In this document: piece by piece, positions 21,975 to 31,609 of the stretch
Layout of the letters: the number at the start of each line of letters is the position of its first letter
Numbering within the stretch: position 1 is the first letter of the stretch
Source of the DNA: Diphasiastrum complanatum
Lineage: Eukaryota > Streptophyta > Lycopodiopsida > Lycopodiales > Lycopodiaceae
Assembly (NCBI GenBank): GCA_029204225.1
Contig: CM055111.1
Location: 16,973,019-17,037,018 of the forward strand
Direction: 5' to 3'
Length of the DNA: 64,000 nt
Translations under genes and position numbers: made by a program
The notes under the pieces: model-generated
The model's input: the letters and a program-made list of their open reading frames with translations, nothing else
Databases searched by the model: none
Told to the model about the DNA's origin: nothing

Positions 21975-24090
21975 TGAACCTTGCAGCTTTGCACGTTTAA
22001 TCCGATTGTATTTCTTTGCTTGGCGAAGAGTGGCTTGTCGAGCAGCTTTGTGAGTAGTTCTGCAATCATGTCTTCAGACTTTATGTATTGGACATGGATC
22101 TCTCATTTCGAGATCAAATCTCAAATGTGATGATACTTCAGAGGTATGTGTTTTTTTTTCTGAATTGAAGGTAGGATTCTGGGACAGATAAATGGCACTC
22201 TGAGAGTCCATCATCATCGTGCATGGTCCTCCTTGTGCTATCCCAATTTTCTCCAGCATCATCTGCAACCAAACTACCTCATTCGCCACCTTTGAAGCTG
22301 CGACGTATTCAGCTTTGCAAGAAGATTGAGCTATCAAGGTTTTCTTTTTGCATATCTAGCTGATTGCAGCTCCGCACGTTATGGTACATCCTCCAGTTAT
22401 GCACTTGTTGTCATCTTTGCAGCTCGCCCAGCTTGCATCATTGTAGTGGTGCAGCTTGAATCCTTTTCTTTCGCCTTTTGCTCTGTAGGCTAATCCCATA
22501 TTTTGGGTACCCTTATTGTAAGATTCATTTTGCCATTTGCCAATGTGACATGCTAGGATTGGAACAGAATTTGCTTAAAGCATAAACAGAGAAAGCTAGA
22601 TCGGGTCTGGTACAAATTGTGAGGTACATCAGACTACCGATTAGTTTTGGTAAGGTATACCTGTCATCTTCTATTTTTCTTCTTCTGTTTTTGGGCAATC
22701 CTGCTTCGTCAGCTTGGCTCCAGCTATCATTGGTGTGGCCTTTTCTTTGCAGTCCATCATGTGATACTGCTTGAGCACCTTTCTGGCATATTCAGACTGA
22801 CTCAAGTGCATTATGTCTTTTATTCAATCTCTTCTGATTTCTGGCCCAAGGCATTTCGTTGCTTCTCCTAGATCTGTAATTTCATAATTTTTAGAAATCT
22901 GAGTCTTCGTGTCTTTGATCGACATCAAAGCATTTACTGTCATAAGAGAATTATCTACCAAAATAGTCAGTATCACAAAATATTTTCCTACACTTTTCAT
23001 GTAGACATTATAGTCCGGTTGTGTAGGATTGAAGTCTAGAGACTTCAGAAGACTATCGAGCTTCTAATACCAAGCTCGTAATGCTTGTTTTAGACCATAG
23101 ATGCATCTTTCCAACCGACAGACATATTGTCAATTGTGGTCTTCAAATCTTTGAGGCTGCTTCATGAAGATTTTTTCCTCTAGATCTTCGTGGAAAAAGG
23201 TTGTCTGCACATCAATCTAGTTTATTTCTAGATTGTAATGTGTGGCATATGGAAGGAGTAGTCGTATGCTTGTCATCTTGATCATTGACGAATATGTGTT
23301 GAAATAATCAACACCATATCTTTGACTGTAGCCCTTCACAACAAGCCTTGCCTTGTAATGGCCAACGATGCCATCTGATTTCATTTTCTTCTTGTACACC
23401 CACTTGCAGTCAACGATCTTTCTATTTTTTGGTAGTGGCTCTAGTGTCCATGCCTCGTTTTGCATCATCGACTTAATCTCTTATGACATTGTCTGCTTCC
23501 AGAATTCTCCCTCTGGACTTTGAATAGCTTCTTGGTATGTTGTTGGCTCTTCAGCGAAGCTGCAGTACTTGAATTTCGTGTCTTCGCTCCACTGAAGATT
23601 GTCAGCGTAATGGTCTGGAGGTCTTCTTTGTCTTGTTGACCTTATGGGTTCATTTCGTCGTTGTTCGAACGTTTCTTGTTCATGGGGTTGATCATCTACT
23701 TCCTACTGCTCTGGAGTCTATGGCTCAACATCTGATTTGTCGTCTATCCTCAATCTCCCTCTTGAATTGGCAGTAGTGTGAAGATCTCATGGCCTCGTTC
23801 ATCTTTTAGTCCAGAGAATTTGGACTCATTGAACTTCACATCTCTATTCAAAACAACCTTTTTCGTGGTTGGGTTGTAGAGCTTGTACACTTGTGTTCCA
23901 TTTGAGTACCCGACCATGATCGTTTGCTCTGGTTTATCATCGAGCTTGCTTCTCTTCTCTTTTGAAATGTGCTTGTCTGCTGCACATCCGAACACACGTA
24001 CGTATGAGAGATCAGACTTTCTATTGATCCACATTTCGTATGGTGTCTTATTTTCCAACGCTGTCATTGTTGATCTGCTCTGCAGGTGTA
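21975..24090 (-). pseudogene. Copia pol remnant (family B): integrase end, RT, RNase H
   Basis: From 24090 downward on the minus strand: integrase C-terminal part (ALENKTPYEMW, VRVFGCAADKHI, KLYNPTTKKVVLNRDVKF), a decayed linker, RT fingers (CKWVYKKKMKSDGIVGHYKARLVVKG, 23217-23468), a later RT part (SEYARKVLKQYH near 22800) and RNase H (SSCKAEYVAAS, DSQSAIYLSQNPTF; 22074-22337) ending near 21980 with FTKLL-like residues. Many stops and shifts are present. It is cut at 24090 by the family-A LTR, so gag, protease and most of integrase are missing. Confidence 0.8.
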
Positions 24091-24744
24091 TATGAGAGAT
24101 TTCAACTAGTTTAGTCTAGTTTAGTCACATTTTGGTAAATTGTCAATAAGAGGCCAAAACTCATTTTAGACTTAGAGATAAACTTTTTGAAGTTATATTA
24201 GTTTAAAATACATTCAATAAACACTTCTGGAAAGTGTGAGAAAGTTGGTAGTCGAGTTTGAGAGAGCTTCAGATTTGAACTTTGGGTACATTGAATCTAG
24301 ACCCAAAAATAGTAGGGTTTACATTTTGGAGGGAAAGCCAAGTGGCCAAATAGGGTTTGAAAACTCTATAAAAGGATATAACTCATGGAGAGACACATCT
24401 TCTCTCTTCTATCTCTCATTTCATCATTATATATGGTTCTCTTTGTGTTCTATTACTCATTGGTGCACTATCTTGGTGTTATCTTGCAATTCTATGTGTA
24501 GAATGATCATTTATTGCTATTTTCGGTTTCACACGTGTGAAATACAGTAGGATACTGTAATTGTACGGACAGCAAACATATTTTATGTTTTGGTTCATGT
24601 TTGATCAATATCTCTTAGAGTTTGCATCTCATTTTGTATGTAGATGCTGATTTTTCTACATTGGCAGGATTGTTGGTTTGCTCCTTATTGTAACCAAAGA
24701 TTTGGGACATGGATTGGATCTTGAATGATCTGAAATCCTTCACA
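24091..24744 (+). repeat. Family-A 5' LTR
   Basis: 654 bp, from TATGAGAGATTTC (TGTGAGA in other copies, so one transition in the first dinucleotide) to TTCACA. It inserts into the integrase of the family-B copia. CACACGTGTG is at 24530-24539. Confidence 0.9.
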
Positions 24745-24756
24745 TGGTATCAGAGC
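24745..24756 (+). promoter_or_regulatory. Primer binding site
   Basis: TGGTATCAGAGC immediately follows the LTR: a perfect 12-base match to the plant initiator tRNA-Met 3'-end complement. Confidence 0.95.
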
Positions 24757-25345
24757 TCTTGTGTTTCAGGTTATGAAAGGATCATCCATCTTTAGCAAGG
24801 ATTTGGAGGAGTTACCAATGCTAGAGCATGCTAGATTGATCTCTACTCAAAAACCAGCATTTTTGCATGTGTAGAATTGATCTTTTGTAGGTCAAAACTC
24901 AATATAGGGTTATATACTTGATCAATTCTGATTTCACACTTGGTTTACTAGATTTAGATGATATTTGGTGCATTAGGAAGGTCTCATTGGAGTCTACAAG
25001 AAGATATACCAAGTTTCTAGAAATTACATGTAGAATTGGAGATATTCAATTTTTTGTTATTTTGTCAAAACCCTAATTTTGATTGGATCTCTAGTTTGTG
25101 AGGTTACTGAACTTCATTTGAGTGTGTTTAAATCTTAGAAAGTGGCAAGAATCATTAGATTGAGGATAGATCATAGGTTGATCAAGATTTCACTATTCTA
25201 TGTGCTGATTTTCTAGTTAGAAGTGCTAGAAGAGATTTGAGAGGTTCCATATCTTTGTGCGTTCTTCTTAAGTTCATTTTTTGACATTCAAGAGAGTGCT
25301 TTGTGCATTGGAACAAGTTGAAAGATAAGATCAGATCACTTCAAC

Positions 25346-27496
25346 ATGGCTACAAGTGGTGGATTTATGTTGGAGAGCAATGATAGGCTTACCTCAATCA
25401 ACTATTCTACTTGGAAGGTGAGGATGGAGTCCTTATTGGAGATGAATGAGTTGATGGAGATTGTTGCAGGTGTGGAGGAGAGACCTCAAGCACCTCAAGA
25501 TCAAGTGAGGTATGACAAGAGAGCAAAGAAAGCTCTACAGATGATTAAGATGAATGTTACCAATGAACTTCTCAAGGAAGTTGGTAAGTGCACATCATCT
25601 TTGGAGGCTTGGGAAGCTTTGAAGAAGCTTTATGAATCCAAGTCTACATCAAGAGTGCTTAATGATGAGTTCGCATGTATTGATGAAAGCATTAAGGAGG
25701 AAGAACTTGTTCAAGTTATACTTAATGGCTTGTTGGATGATCATGCTAATCTTGTTCAAAGTTTTGCTATTCAAAAGACTTTGCCAAGTATTGTGGATTT
25801 GCAAGAGATCTTGGTGAATGAGGAGTATAGGCTTCAATCAAGAAGAGGTGGATCTACATCGACATCTCATTATGACGAGGAGGCTATGTTCATCAAAGGC
25901 AAGTTCAAGGGCAAAGGCAAAGGCAAGTGGTCTAAAGGGCAAGATCAAGGTAAGACTTCTTCTTTTGGCAAAAAGAAAGATAAGTCTAAGTTGAAATGCT
26001 TTTATTGTGGAATCAAAGGGCATTTTGCAAATGAATGTTTGAAGAAGCAAAGATATGAAGGTAGCAAGCAAATCAACTTTATTACTAATGATGAGGATCT
26101 AGATGGTGGTGATTCTCTTTTGATGTGTTCTTCAAGTCCAATATCAAGTGAAGGTGACAAAGATTCATGGTGGATTGATAGTGGAGCTAGTTCACACATG
26201 ACTAGTCACAAGGAATTCTTTACTTCTTTGGTCACTTATGATAGAGCCAAGAAAGCAATTCACTTGGCCAATGGTGGTGAGTGTGTGATTGAAGGTATTG
26301 GTTCAATTCCTATTTCTCTCTCTACAAATAAGAAAGGAAGACTTGATGGTGTTCTTTACATTCCTTCACTTTCAAAGAATTTGATAAGTGTTGGTAAAAT
26401 GATAGAGAAAGGATACATGGTAAAGTTTGGTGGTGATGTTTGTTTCATTACAAAGGAAGAAATCTTGGCTGCTAGGGACAATAGACAAGGTAGACTTTTC
26501 AAGCTTGATGCTTTTGTTATGGCTAACAAAAAGGATGGAATGGAAAAGGAGATTGGTCTCAACTCTCCAAAGTTACCTTTTAGCATCAATAAGATTGGTG
26601 GATCTTATGCAAAGTCTAACAAGCTTCCTTATGCTAGATCTAGGTCAAGATCTAATATGCTTTTTGGAGATGTTCATCTTTGTGCTAACTTGGCTAGTCT
26701 TGAGGTTAATGATGGTGTTTCAATGGTTCTTCATGGCAAGTGCAAGCATGCAAAAGGTAAGGAAAGAGCTAACTTCGTCAATGGAGGTGAAGGTTCTTCC
26801 TTGAAAAAGATTGTTGTTAATGATTTCTTTGATCATATGGAAAAGGATGTTGCTAGGTGCATGCATGAAGGAGGTGGTTCTTCTACATTCTTTTGTGATG
26901 AGTCCAAGAAAGTCATTTTTGTAGCAAATGGAGTCACATTTCTTCATAAAGAAAGTAGATCAAATGGTTCTATCAAGAGACTTAGTGAGGGAGATAGTCA
27001 CAAGTCAAGAAGAAGAGAAGTATGTGAAGAGTTCAAAGTAGGATGTACTTTGAATGATGTCATTGTGAATGATAGTGAGGAAGAATCATTATCATATGAT
27101 TCATTACCTAAAACATTGAGTAGAAGTTCTTGTTTGAAAAAAGAGAGTACTTTAATCATCCTTATGTTGAAGGTACTAATCATTTTTTTCATGGCTTCTA
27201 ATGTTTTTGAGGTTTCTACTTCTTATGATGCAATCATTAAGAGGGAGTCTTATGAAGGAAAGAGCAATGGAAGATTGGTTCTTGGGAAGATCCAAGGCAT
27301 GGATCTCACATCTCTTCATCAACTCAAAGGATTCTATGATTGTGAATTGATTACTCATGATCCAGATGGCAAAAAGTTGGTTGGAGAAGACTACATGGAG
27401 CAAATCGAGAGGCAATTTCTTCAAGGCAAGGGAGATCTCATTGGTGAGCTTATTGAGGTTTGTTATGGACTCAAGAGGGCGGATTTATTAGGTTGA
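25346..27496 (+). CDS. Family-A gag-protease with atypical C-terminal extension
   Basis: A 716-codon open frame from the ATG at 25346. Gag (NDRLTSINYSTWKVRMES) has an in-frame gap of about 27 residues relative to the frame at 17818 (after SKSTSRVL). Then follow the CCHC knuckle (C-F-Y-C-x4-H-x4-C, about residue 220), protease (WWIDSGASSHMTS, about 275) and a pre-integrase lead-in (GRLFKLDAFV). From about residue 400 the integrase HHCC and DDE motifs are absent. Instead there are 250 residues of unknown character with a hydrophobic stretch (LIILMLKVLIIFFMAS, about 605). The last 60 residues recall RT (DYMEQIERQFLQGKGDLI, YGLKRA). It has no internal stop. It may be a non-autonomous element whose pol diverged or was replaced. 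Confidence 0.75.
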   Translation: MATSGGFMLESNDRLTSINYSTWKVRMESLLEMNELMEIVAGVEERPQAPQDQVRYDKRAKKALQMIKMNVTNELLKEVGKCTSSLEAWEALKKLYESKSTSRVLNDEFACIDESIKEEELVQVILNGLLDDHANLVQSFAIQKTLPSIVDLQEILVNEEYRLQSRRGGSTSTSHYDEEAMFIKGKFKGKGKGKWSKGQDQGKTSSFGKKKDKSKLKCFYCGIKGHFANECLKKQRYEGSKQINFITNDEDLDGGDSLLMCSSSPISSEGDKDSWWIDSGASSHMTSHKEFFTSLVTYDRAKKAIHLANGGECVIEGIGSIPISLSTNKKGRLDGVLYIPSLSKNLISVGKMIEKGYMVKFGGDVCFITKEEILAARDNRQGRLFKLDAFVMANKKDGMEKEIGLNSPKLPFSINKIGGSYAKSNKLPYARSRSRSNMLFGDVHLCANLASLEVNDGVSMVLHGKCKHAKGKERANFVNGGEGSSLKKIVVNDFFDHMEKDVARCMHEGGGSSTFFCDESKKVIFVANGVTFLHKESRSNGSIKRLSEGDSHKSRRREVCEEFKVGCTLNDVIVNDSEEESLSYDSLPKTLSRSSCLKKESTLIILMLKVLIIFFMASNVFEVSTSYDAIIKRESYEGKSNGRLVLGKIQGMDLTSLHQLKGFYDCELITHDPDGKKLVGEDYMEQIERQFLQGKGDLIGELIEVCYGLKRADLLG

Positions 27497-27845
27497 TACT
27501 CATCTTCACCTACTCTACTTCATGTTGGATGGAAAGTTTGGAATCTATCTTTTGATTTATGATGGTGACATTGTTTTCACTAACCTTTGTAGAAATTCGA
27601 GATCAAGCATTGATGAGTTCTTGTTGGATATTGATCATTTGTTTGAGAGGGAGTATTTCCAGAGGTTCAGGTCTGAAGATATTCATATCTCTGATATCTT
27701 TGATGATCAAGAGAAAGGTAAGCAAGTGGAAGCGACTCACTTTGTTTTACTCACATGTTTTGGAGAATTTTCTTGTGTAGATGATGCTATGCAAGTGGAT
27801 ATTGGTTCTCATGGTTTTCATACTAGAAAAAAAAAATGTGACTAG
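27497..27845 (+). pseudogene. Decayed RT palm region following the family-A frame
   Basis: A frame at 27522-27845 reads DGKFGIYLLIYDGDIVFTN, which is best explained as the copia YVDD region with VDD changed to DGD. It is followed by an IDEFL-x5-LFERE block like the usual post-YVDD helix. If so, the RT active site is lost. The rest is unrecognisable. The element has no 3' LTR in the window. Confidence 0.45.
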
Positions 27846-27982
27846 AACATGAAGAATCAAATAGAATGTAAATGAAATGATTCCACCATGCTTCCAACAT
27901 ACTATGTCTGGCATATAGTACTACATAGCAACTAACCTCTTACAATCATTTCAAACACGTAAAATGAATATTTAGATCAACT

Positions 27983-28500
27983 ATGATTCACAATATTAAT
28001 CAAGAGCATGAGGGTGTACCTGAGTTATGTGGCTATGTGGATGCGGATTGGGGAGGTGACTATGATGATCGTAGATTCACCACAGGGTATGTATTCCAGC
28101 TTTGTGGCAGTTGCTTTTCTTGGTCTAGTAAGAAGCAAAGTACAATTGCTCTATCCACCACATAAGCAGACTATAAGGCAATGTGTAGTGTAGCATAGGA
28201 AGCTATATGTTTGAGACAGATCTTGGAAGAAGTTGGCATGAAACAGAAAAATCCCACGACTATACATAACGACAGTTAGAGTGGCATTCAGCTAGCAAAG
28301 AATCCAGTGTTCCATGTGAGAACCAAACACATTGAGATTGAGTATCACTTTATACATGAGAGACTACTGAGTCATGAAATTCATGTTGTTCATTGTAGTA
28401 GGGAAGAACAACTAGCTGATATTTTCACTAAGCCACTTGTTAGAGAAAAGTTTGATAAGTTTAGATCAAAGCTTTTTGTACTTAAAGTTTGTTGACTTTA
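27983..28500 (+). pseudogene. Copia RNase H fragment of another family
   Basis: YVDADWGGDYDDRRFTTGYVF, then SSKKQSTIALSTT with an in-frame stop, EAICLRQILEE, KNPVFHVRTKHIEIEYHF and QLADIFTKPL define a Tork/SIRE-style RNase H C-terminus. Three stops interrupt it. A purine tract (aagggagagag, about 28541-28551) follows. Confidence 0.8.
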
Positions 28501-28551
28501 AAAGCTATGTATATGATTGTACAAAAACTAGACTCTACTTTAAGGGAGAGA

Positions 28552-28867
28552 GTTAGAACTAAAGTAGAATCACTGTGTTACTGTACTGTGGGTCCTATTA
28601 GTTGATAAGGATCAGTTGGCCTTGCCACGAGGTGAGACGACGGGATACGCGTCCCGTCAACGACAACCTGGCCCATGCATGGGTTGCCTTAGTAAGGAAA
28701 TATATGTATAGTGTAATTTCATTTTGTGAAATACAGTTGCTATGTGAGCTTGGTGTGGAGAGTGTTTTCTGTCTGTGTTACTGTGTAGCATGTTTTGTAA
28801 TCTTGTTCGAAGCAAATTCTAAGTCAAAGCCAATACTTTCACTTGATCTCTCATCAAATTACATTAA
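28552..28867 (+). repeat. Probable 3' LTR of the RNase H fragment above
   Basis: It starts TTAGAACTAAAG right after the purine tract (the usual TG is lost) and may end near ATTAACA at 28867. The only support is position and typical end sequences. Confidence 0.45.
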
Positions 28868-28885
28868 CACAAGTGTCACAATCCT

Positions 28886-28996
28886 ATTTACAAGACTACC
28901 TAGCTCGACATTGCATCACAAATGACTTTTGGCTCAATAGTGGCATTACATGTGGGTTTGGCCAATTTGCCATCTATGCCAATCTTTGGCTGCACA
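28886..28996 (-). repeat. Family-D LTR start fragment
   Basis: The minus strand resembles the first ~110 bp of the LTR at 52805 (TTGGCATAGATGGCAAATT then TGTAATGCCA-TATTGAGCCAAAA). It begins TGTGCAGCC at 28996. Confidence 0.65.
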
Positions 28997-29221
28997 AAGA
29001 TGCTTGACATAGAAACTTAGGAAACCCCTAAATCTATGATAGATAACTTTTTATGATTTTCACAAGATGGGCATTAAAATTTCGGCTACTAGGTGAGAAT
29101 CAATAAGAGGAAGTGAACTCTTTTCTCTATACGCCTAATATTACACGTTAATTGCAAAACACTAATCCCCTATTCTAAAATCGTGAATTGGCCTACTAGT
29201 ACAGAGGTCGGGGAAACACTT

Positions 29222-29510
29222 CGTACATTCTAAACCATAAACCCTAAATCCTAAGCCGTAAACCCTAAACTCTAAGCCCTAAACCCTGAACCCTAAGCTT
29301 TGAACTCTAAATCCATATCTCAGATCCTAAATTCTAAACCATAAACTCTAATCCCTAGATCATAAACTCTAAACGCTAAAACCTAAACCCTAAATCCTAA
29401 ATCCCAAACCATGAACTCTAAATTTTAAATTCTAAATTCTAAACCCTAAATTCCAGGCCATAAATATTGAATTCTAAATTCTGAGCTCCAAATCCTAAAT
29501 TTTGTTAGTC
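29222..29510. repeat. Degenerate telomere-type (CCCTAAA) array
   Basis: About 290 bp composed of variants such as aaaccctaaatcctaagccgtaa and taaactctaa. The Arabidopsis-type heptamer is recognisable but decayed. The same array sits in copy 2, so it is part of the LTR and not a fused chromosome end. Confidence 0.8.
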
Positions 29511-29919
29511 TTAATCCACCAGAAGTTGATCCTATCTAGAGTCCACAAAGTTGCTCCAGGGATTATCAAATTTTCAGATGCCTTGAGCAATCAAACAGAT
29601 AGCGAACAACAACTATATTGGAAGTGATTCGGGTATCTTAATTTCAAACTCAGAACAAATACATTGCTGGTATGCTATCGGATGCACAATGTGCAGAATT
29701 AACTATATTCAATTCATTTAAAGATCATCACACACTTGGATAATTCAGGATTTGTTTATCAATTCACTACAACTTTCATCTACCAGACAAATAAAACAGT
29801 GGCAATGAAGATCAATGTTGATACAACAGGTAGCAACAAAATGCCACAATCAGTGGCTGCAAATAGAATTGCAAAAGCTGAACTGCCTTTGTTGCATTAG
29901 CAGAAGATAAAGGAGCATA

Positions 29920-29926
<7 letters not shown>

Positions 29927-29963
<37 letters not shown>
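29927..29963 (+). repeat. (CT)n microsatellite
   Basis: A pure CT run of about 37 bp at the same place as the run in copy 2 (36594-36618). The lengths differ, as expected for replication slippage. Confidence 0.9.
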
Positions 29964-29965
<2 letters not shown>

Positions 29966-30129
29966 CTATGCTGGTATCTCAAAATGAAGACTCACATGCC
30001 TATATGAACATCCTTCACGTAGGAGGGGAAGAATTGAAGGGGCACTACTAGAAGCAACTGCTAGAAGCAGTTACAAGGTCTCATCGGTTGGCATCTCCAC
30101 TGGGCTTAGCCATTTTTGTCGGAAATTAG

Positions 30130-30584
30130 TCATAGTAGCGCTTCACTCTCGAGACATTTACTCGAGTATTAAGTAAATGTCCTTCAAAATCGGCTAATTG
30201 AAGTGATCCATTGTTAAAAATTTCTCTGACTTTGTACAGTCCCATCCATCTGGTATGTAATTTCCCAAGAAACAACATGTGTCTGTTATCATACAGAAGC
30301 ACGTAGTCCCCTCGTTTGATTTTTACTTTTTTAATAGATTGGTCAAAAATGTCATTTCTTTTATTCTGAACTCATTTAGTCTCAATTAATGAAAGACGAC
30401 GATCCTGCTCCAGTTGCGTCAAAAATATCATCCGCATAGGGTCAGTCCACACTGGTTCTTCTATTTCCTCCCAATTTGAGCTACCATTTCTATTGCCCTC
30501 GTCTGGAGGTACAATTTCAATTGGCTGATTGCTAAATATTTCTAGTATTGCCTCCTCAGACTTAGTAGACTTCCCAAGACTCAC
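30130..30584 (-). pseudogene. Ty3/Gypsy integrase C-terminal region
   Basis: On the minus strand the frame reads ELED-type residues, LTQLEQDRRLSLIETK, a stop, then KRNDIFDQ, KIKRGDYVLLYDN, GKLHTRWMG-x-YKV, FNNGSLQLADFEG and NVSRVKRYY. This is the GDxVLLYD/GKLxxRWxGPYxV module that ends Gypsy integrases. It terminates close to the LTR at 30099. The catalytic core and RT are not in the window, so this is the 3' end of an eroded element. Confidence 0.8.
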
Positions 30585-30599
30585 CTGTCATTCACTCTC

Positions 30600-31543
30600 T
30601 TCCATCCTCTCTTCTCTACCCCTTTATGAACCAAGGGACCGGTGTGCTGTGAAAAACCCCAAGTCACCTGCCCATAGTAGCTTGCTTGTCATGGAGGAGA
30701 ACCACTGATGATGATGACAAAGTTGGTTGTCCAACTTCGCAAGTGGCATTCCTAGAACTCTGATCCAGGGCCTACCACAGACTGTGGGCCTGACTGCGAC
30801 TGCCTCCAATTCTGGAGGGTTTGTTCCTCTTTCATGGGCGTTGATTGAGGGCTCACTCCAGATCAAAACACGTCGTTGGCTTCTGCTTTGATTCTTCAAT
30901 CAGTTTGGATATTGGGAGTTGTTATAATATAGCGACGCTTGAGGCAATTGCCTTCCTATCCGTGATGGAGTAGAATGATGCTAACAGACTGCGTTGGTGG
31001 AGCGTGTAGATTAGCCTAAAAGGAGGCACCCAAAACCACTAATCTCAACACTGTCAACAGAGGTTAGGATTTGCAAAGGACAATATGGCTGCATTGGCTC
31101 TATAAAAACCTGCATCATGCTGTCAGCACATATTCCTGTCTACAAATGAGCGAACCTCAGTCCATCCAGACCGTAGAGCAGCGTATATGCGACAAGCTCC
31201 TCTTGTCAAATAACCCAGAGCTGAGAGGATGAACACCAATATTTTTGTGGGTCACTAGCTCACAATGAAGGAAGAACATGGCAACGAAACTAGAGAACGG
31301 GCTCAAACACCCGAACAATATCACAAACATACACTGTAGCATGATCCGATCACTCGCGCCAGAACCACATCATTAGCCTTCACGAACCGCGTAGCTGGGA
31401 GTCATAATTGGCGACTCCTTCTCTCAATTCTTGCCCATCATCAACGAAATCACAAAAAAGTTTCATACATGCAAAAAACCCTCTCTTCAACAACACCTCG
31501 CTCACACTTTAGCAATGATCCATTTCTTTTGACTCACGTGAAC
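30600..31543. other. No recognised feature
   Basis: Higher GC than its surroundings, with scattered frames on the minus strand (30624-30899) that I cannot link to a family. Probably decayed Gypsy or unique sequence. Confidence 0.3.
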
Positions 31544-31609
31544 CATCACCAATGGCTAAGAGCAACCGGTTCTATCCATCACCAATGGCTAAGAGCAACC
31601 GGTTCTATC
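31544..31609 (+). repeat. 33-bp perfect tandem duplication
   Basis: Two identical 33-bp units, 31544-31576 and 31577-31609, each starting catcaccaatggctaag. Perfect identity implies a recent local duplication. Confidence 0.9.

Larger units (their letters stand above)
29054..30099 (-). repeat. Gypsy-type 3' LTR with telomere-like repeats (copy 1)
   Basis: A roughly 1-kb unit repeated at 35764-36755. In minus orientation it starts TGGAGATGCC at 30099 and follows the Gypsy integrase end at 30130-30584, as a 3' LTR should. The left border (TGATTTTCACAAG) is inferred from where the two copies stop agreeing. It holds degenerate CCCTAAA repeats and a CT microsatellite. Confidence 0.65.

Noticed and set aside
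26900-27300. Envelope-like reading because of the hydrophobic segment after protease in the family-A frame
   Set aside because: There is a single short hydrophobic stretch, with no signal peptide, glycosylation pattern or position after pol. RT-like residues follow it, so an env gene is not supported.
29222-29510. Chromosome-end or fusion point from telomere-like repeats
   Set aside because: The array is degenerate and occurs at the same position in a second copy of the same ~1-kb LTR, so it belongs to the element.
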